From positions 1-39,315 of IMG/VR virus record IMGVR_UViG_3300024528_000001: a stretch of DNA of 39,315 bases; one strand, given 5' to 3'. A program made the translations under genes and the position numbers. Every line of letters starts with the position of its first letter. Within the stretch, counting starts at the first letter, position 1. Of the stretch, positions 38,799 through 39,315 are shown one piece after another. The stretch comes from a virus. The notes under the pieces were generated by a model. It made no database searches and had not been told where the DNA came from. It saw only the letters and a list, made by a program, of their open reading frames with translations.

Positions 38799-39062
38799 AG
38801 AGCGCATAGATTAATTCTGTGTGCTCTAATTTAAAGTTAGCTTTGAGCAATCTGTGCAAGGGAAATCCTTAATGTATACTACCGAGATATCGAAAGTATG
38901 AAAACAACTTTAAGGATGAAGTTGCACAGAGTCCTCAAAGCTAAAGACAAGAGTTGGAGAGGCCTTGATAGTTGATCGCCTTGGACAAACAGCCCTGTGT
39001 CTGTATGGGCGTAATTTATGAATCTCTGAGGCAGGGAATGAGATTCTTCAAGACTTTTAAAG
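38799..39062 (+). ncRNA. Structured leader RNA upstream of terS
   Basis: No gene fits this stretch, but base pairing is dense. (1) 38799-38810 with 38816-38827: 12 pairs, five-base loop. (2) A nested rod: TTAGCTTTGAG 38837-38847 with 38934-38944 (11 pairs), TCTGTGCAA 38851-38859 with 38922-38930 (9), ATCCTTAA 38865-38872 with 38910-38917 (8), ATACT 38876-38880 with 38895-38899, separated by symmetric 3x3 and purine-rich 5x4 internal loops. (3) AGGC/GCCT 38960-38981. (4) GCCC/GGGC 38992-39010. (5) GAATCTC/GAGATTC 39020-39046. No family known to me matches. It could be an antitermination leader, packaging RNA or cis-regulator. Confidence 0.7.
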
Positions 39063-39083
39063 CAAATAGCAACAGGGGATAGT

Positions 39084-39315
39084 ATGCCGAGCAACGGAAG
39101 ACCAACTAAATACAACAAAAACATTCCAGACAAAGTATATAAGTTCTGCCTATTAGGTGCTACAGATGAAGAGATGTCCGATCTCCTTGATATAACTATA
39201 GATACGTTTTATCGGTGGAAGAAAGTTCATAAGCCTTTTTCTGAGGCACTCTTAGAGGGAAAGGAAGTTGCAGATTCAAACATCGCTAAAAGCCTATACC
39301 AGAGAGCAAAAGGGT
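39084..39315 (+). CDS. terS: Small terminase subunit, N-terminal part (continues at base 1)
   Basis: ATG 39084 follows CAGGGGATAGT. The frame runs in phase into the 127-base overlap (39189 = base 1) and continues to the stop at 355-357, 153 residues in all. The N-terminus (MPSNGRPTKYNKNIPDKVYK) is basic and leads into a helix-turn-helix-like segment, the DNA-recognition part of small terminases. It is cut only by the arbitrary end of the window, not broken. Confidence 0.85.
   Translation, partial: MPSNGRPTKYNKNIPDKVYKFCLLGATDEEMSDLLDITIDTFYRWKKVHKPFSEALLEGKEVADSNIAKSLYQRAKG
39189..39315. repeat. Terminal direct repeat, copy 2
   Basis: Identical to 1-127; see that entry. It shows that the sequence closes into a circle within terS. 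Confidence 0.95.

Noticed and set aside
38799-39062. 6S RNA, RNase P RNA, tmRNA or group I/II intron
   Set aside because: The conserved cores of these RNAs are not visible: no tRNA-like ends, no P4 core, no group I S/R elements and no group II domain V.
38879-39133. 84-codon - strand frame opposite the leader and terS start
   Set aside because: It overlaps the folded leader and terS, and its product looks like random translation; pairing in the leader explains the stretch better.

Overview
The window is a complete, circular tailed-phage genome from an uncultured host. The first 127 bases recur exactly as the last 127 bases (1-127 = 39189-39315), the usual mark of an assembled circle, so the unique genome is 39,188 bp. 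Gene order and content are those of a short-tailed, P22-like virus: terminase, portal, scaffold, HK97-fold (SU10/DUF5309-like) capsid protein, head completion proteins, a gp10-like stopper and large coiled-coil internal proteins. I see no DNA polymerase, RNA polymerase, integrase, lysogeny repressor or tRNA. The DNA is AT-rich. Several products carry Sec signal peptides or lipoboxes, and one resembles an outer-membrane OmpA/Pal lipoprotein, so the host is probably a diderm (Gram-negative-type) bacterium. I cannot name its phylum.

The + strand holds the late genes. They start from a sigma70-like promoter at 38726-38754, followed by an untranslated leader of about 320 nt with strong nested base pairing (38799-39062), then terS (39084, across the junction, to 357), terL, small accessory genes, portal, scaffold, capsid, head-tail genes, tail and internal proteins, and last a holin / OmpA-lipoprotein / membrane receiver-domain / beta-helix cluster ending at a hairpin at 24208-24240. 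An intrinsic terminator at 3653-3696 interrupts this block early, so the long leader might be an antitermination RNA. That idea is inference.

The - strand (38578 down to 24228) holds early genes: many small proteins, a recombination set (Gp157-like, ERF annealing protein, VRR-NUC-like nuclease), a replication set (initiator-like protein and DnaB helicase), an HTH protein and zinc-ribbon proteins. They are packed with ATGA, TAATG and similar overlaps, including about ten genes below 60 codons that I found by reading between the larger ones. Three almost identical promoters (38627-38655, 34044-34072, 25657-25685) and a fourth of different type (30221-30249) divide the strand into operons. The fourth promoter starts an RNA with a predicted pseudoknot ahead of the replication genes.

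The main points of interest are: the structured leader upstream of terminase; a membrane-anchored CheY-like receiver protein with all signature residues, beside the holin candidate; five virion-module proteins with signal peptides, including a tail fibre and a beta-helix protein; an IIWHLG motif shared by the capsid protein and another gene; a 260-bp MITE-like element with REP-like palindromes that splits an early gene; and repeated promoter cassettes.
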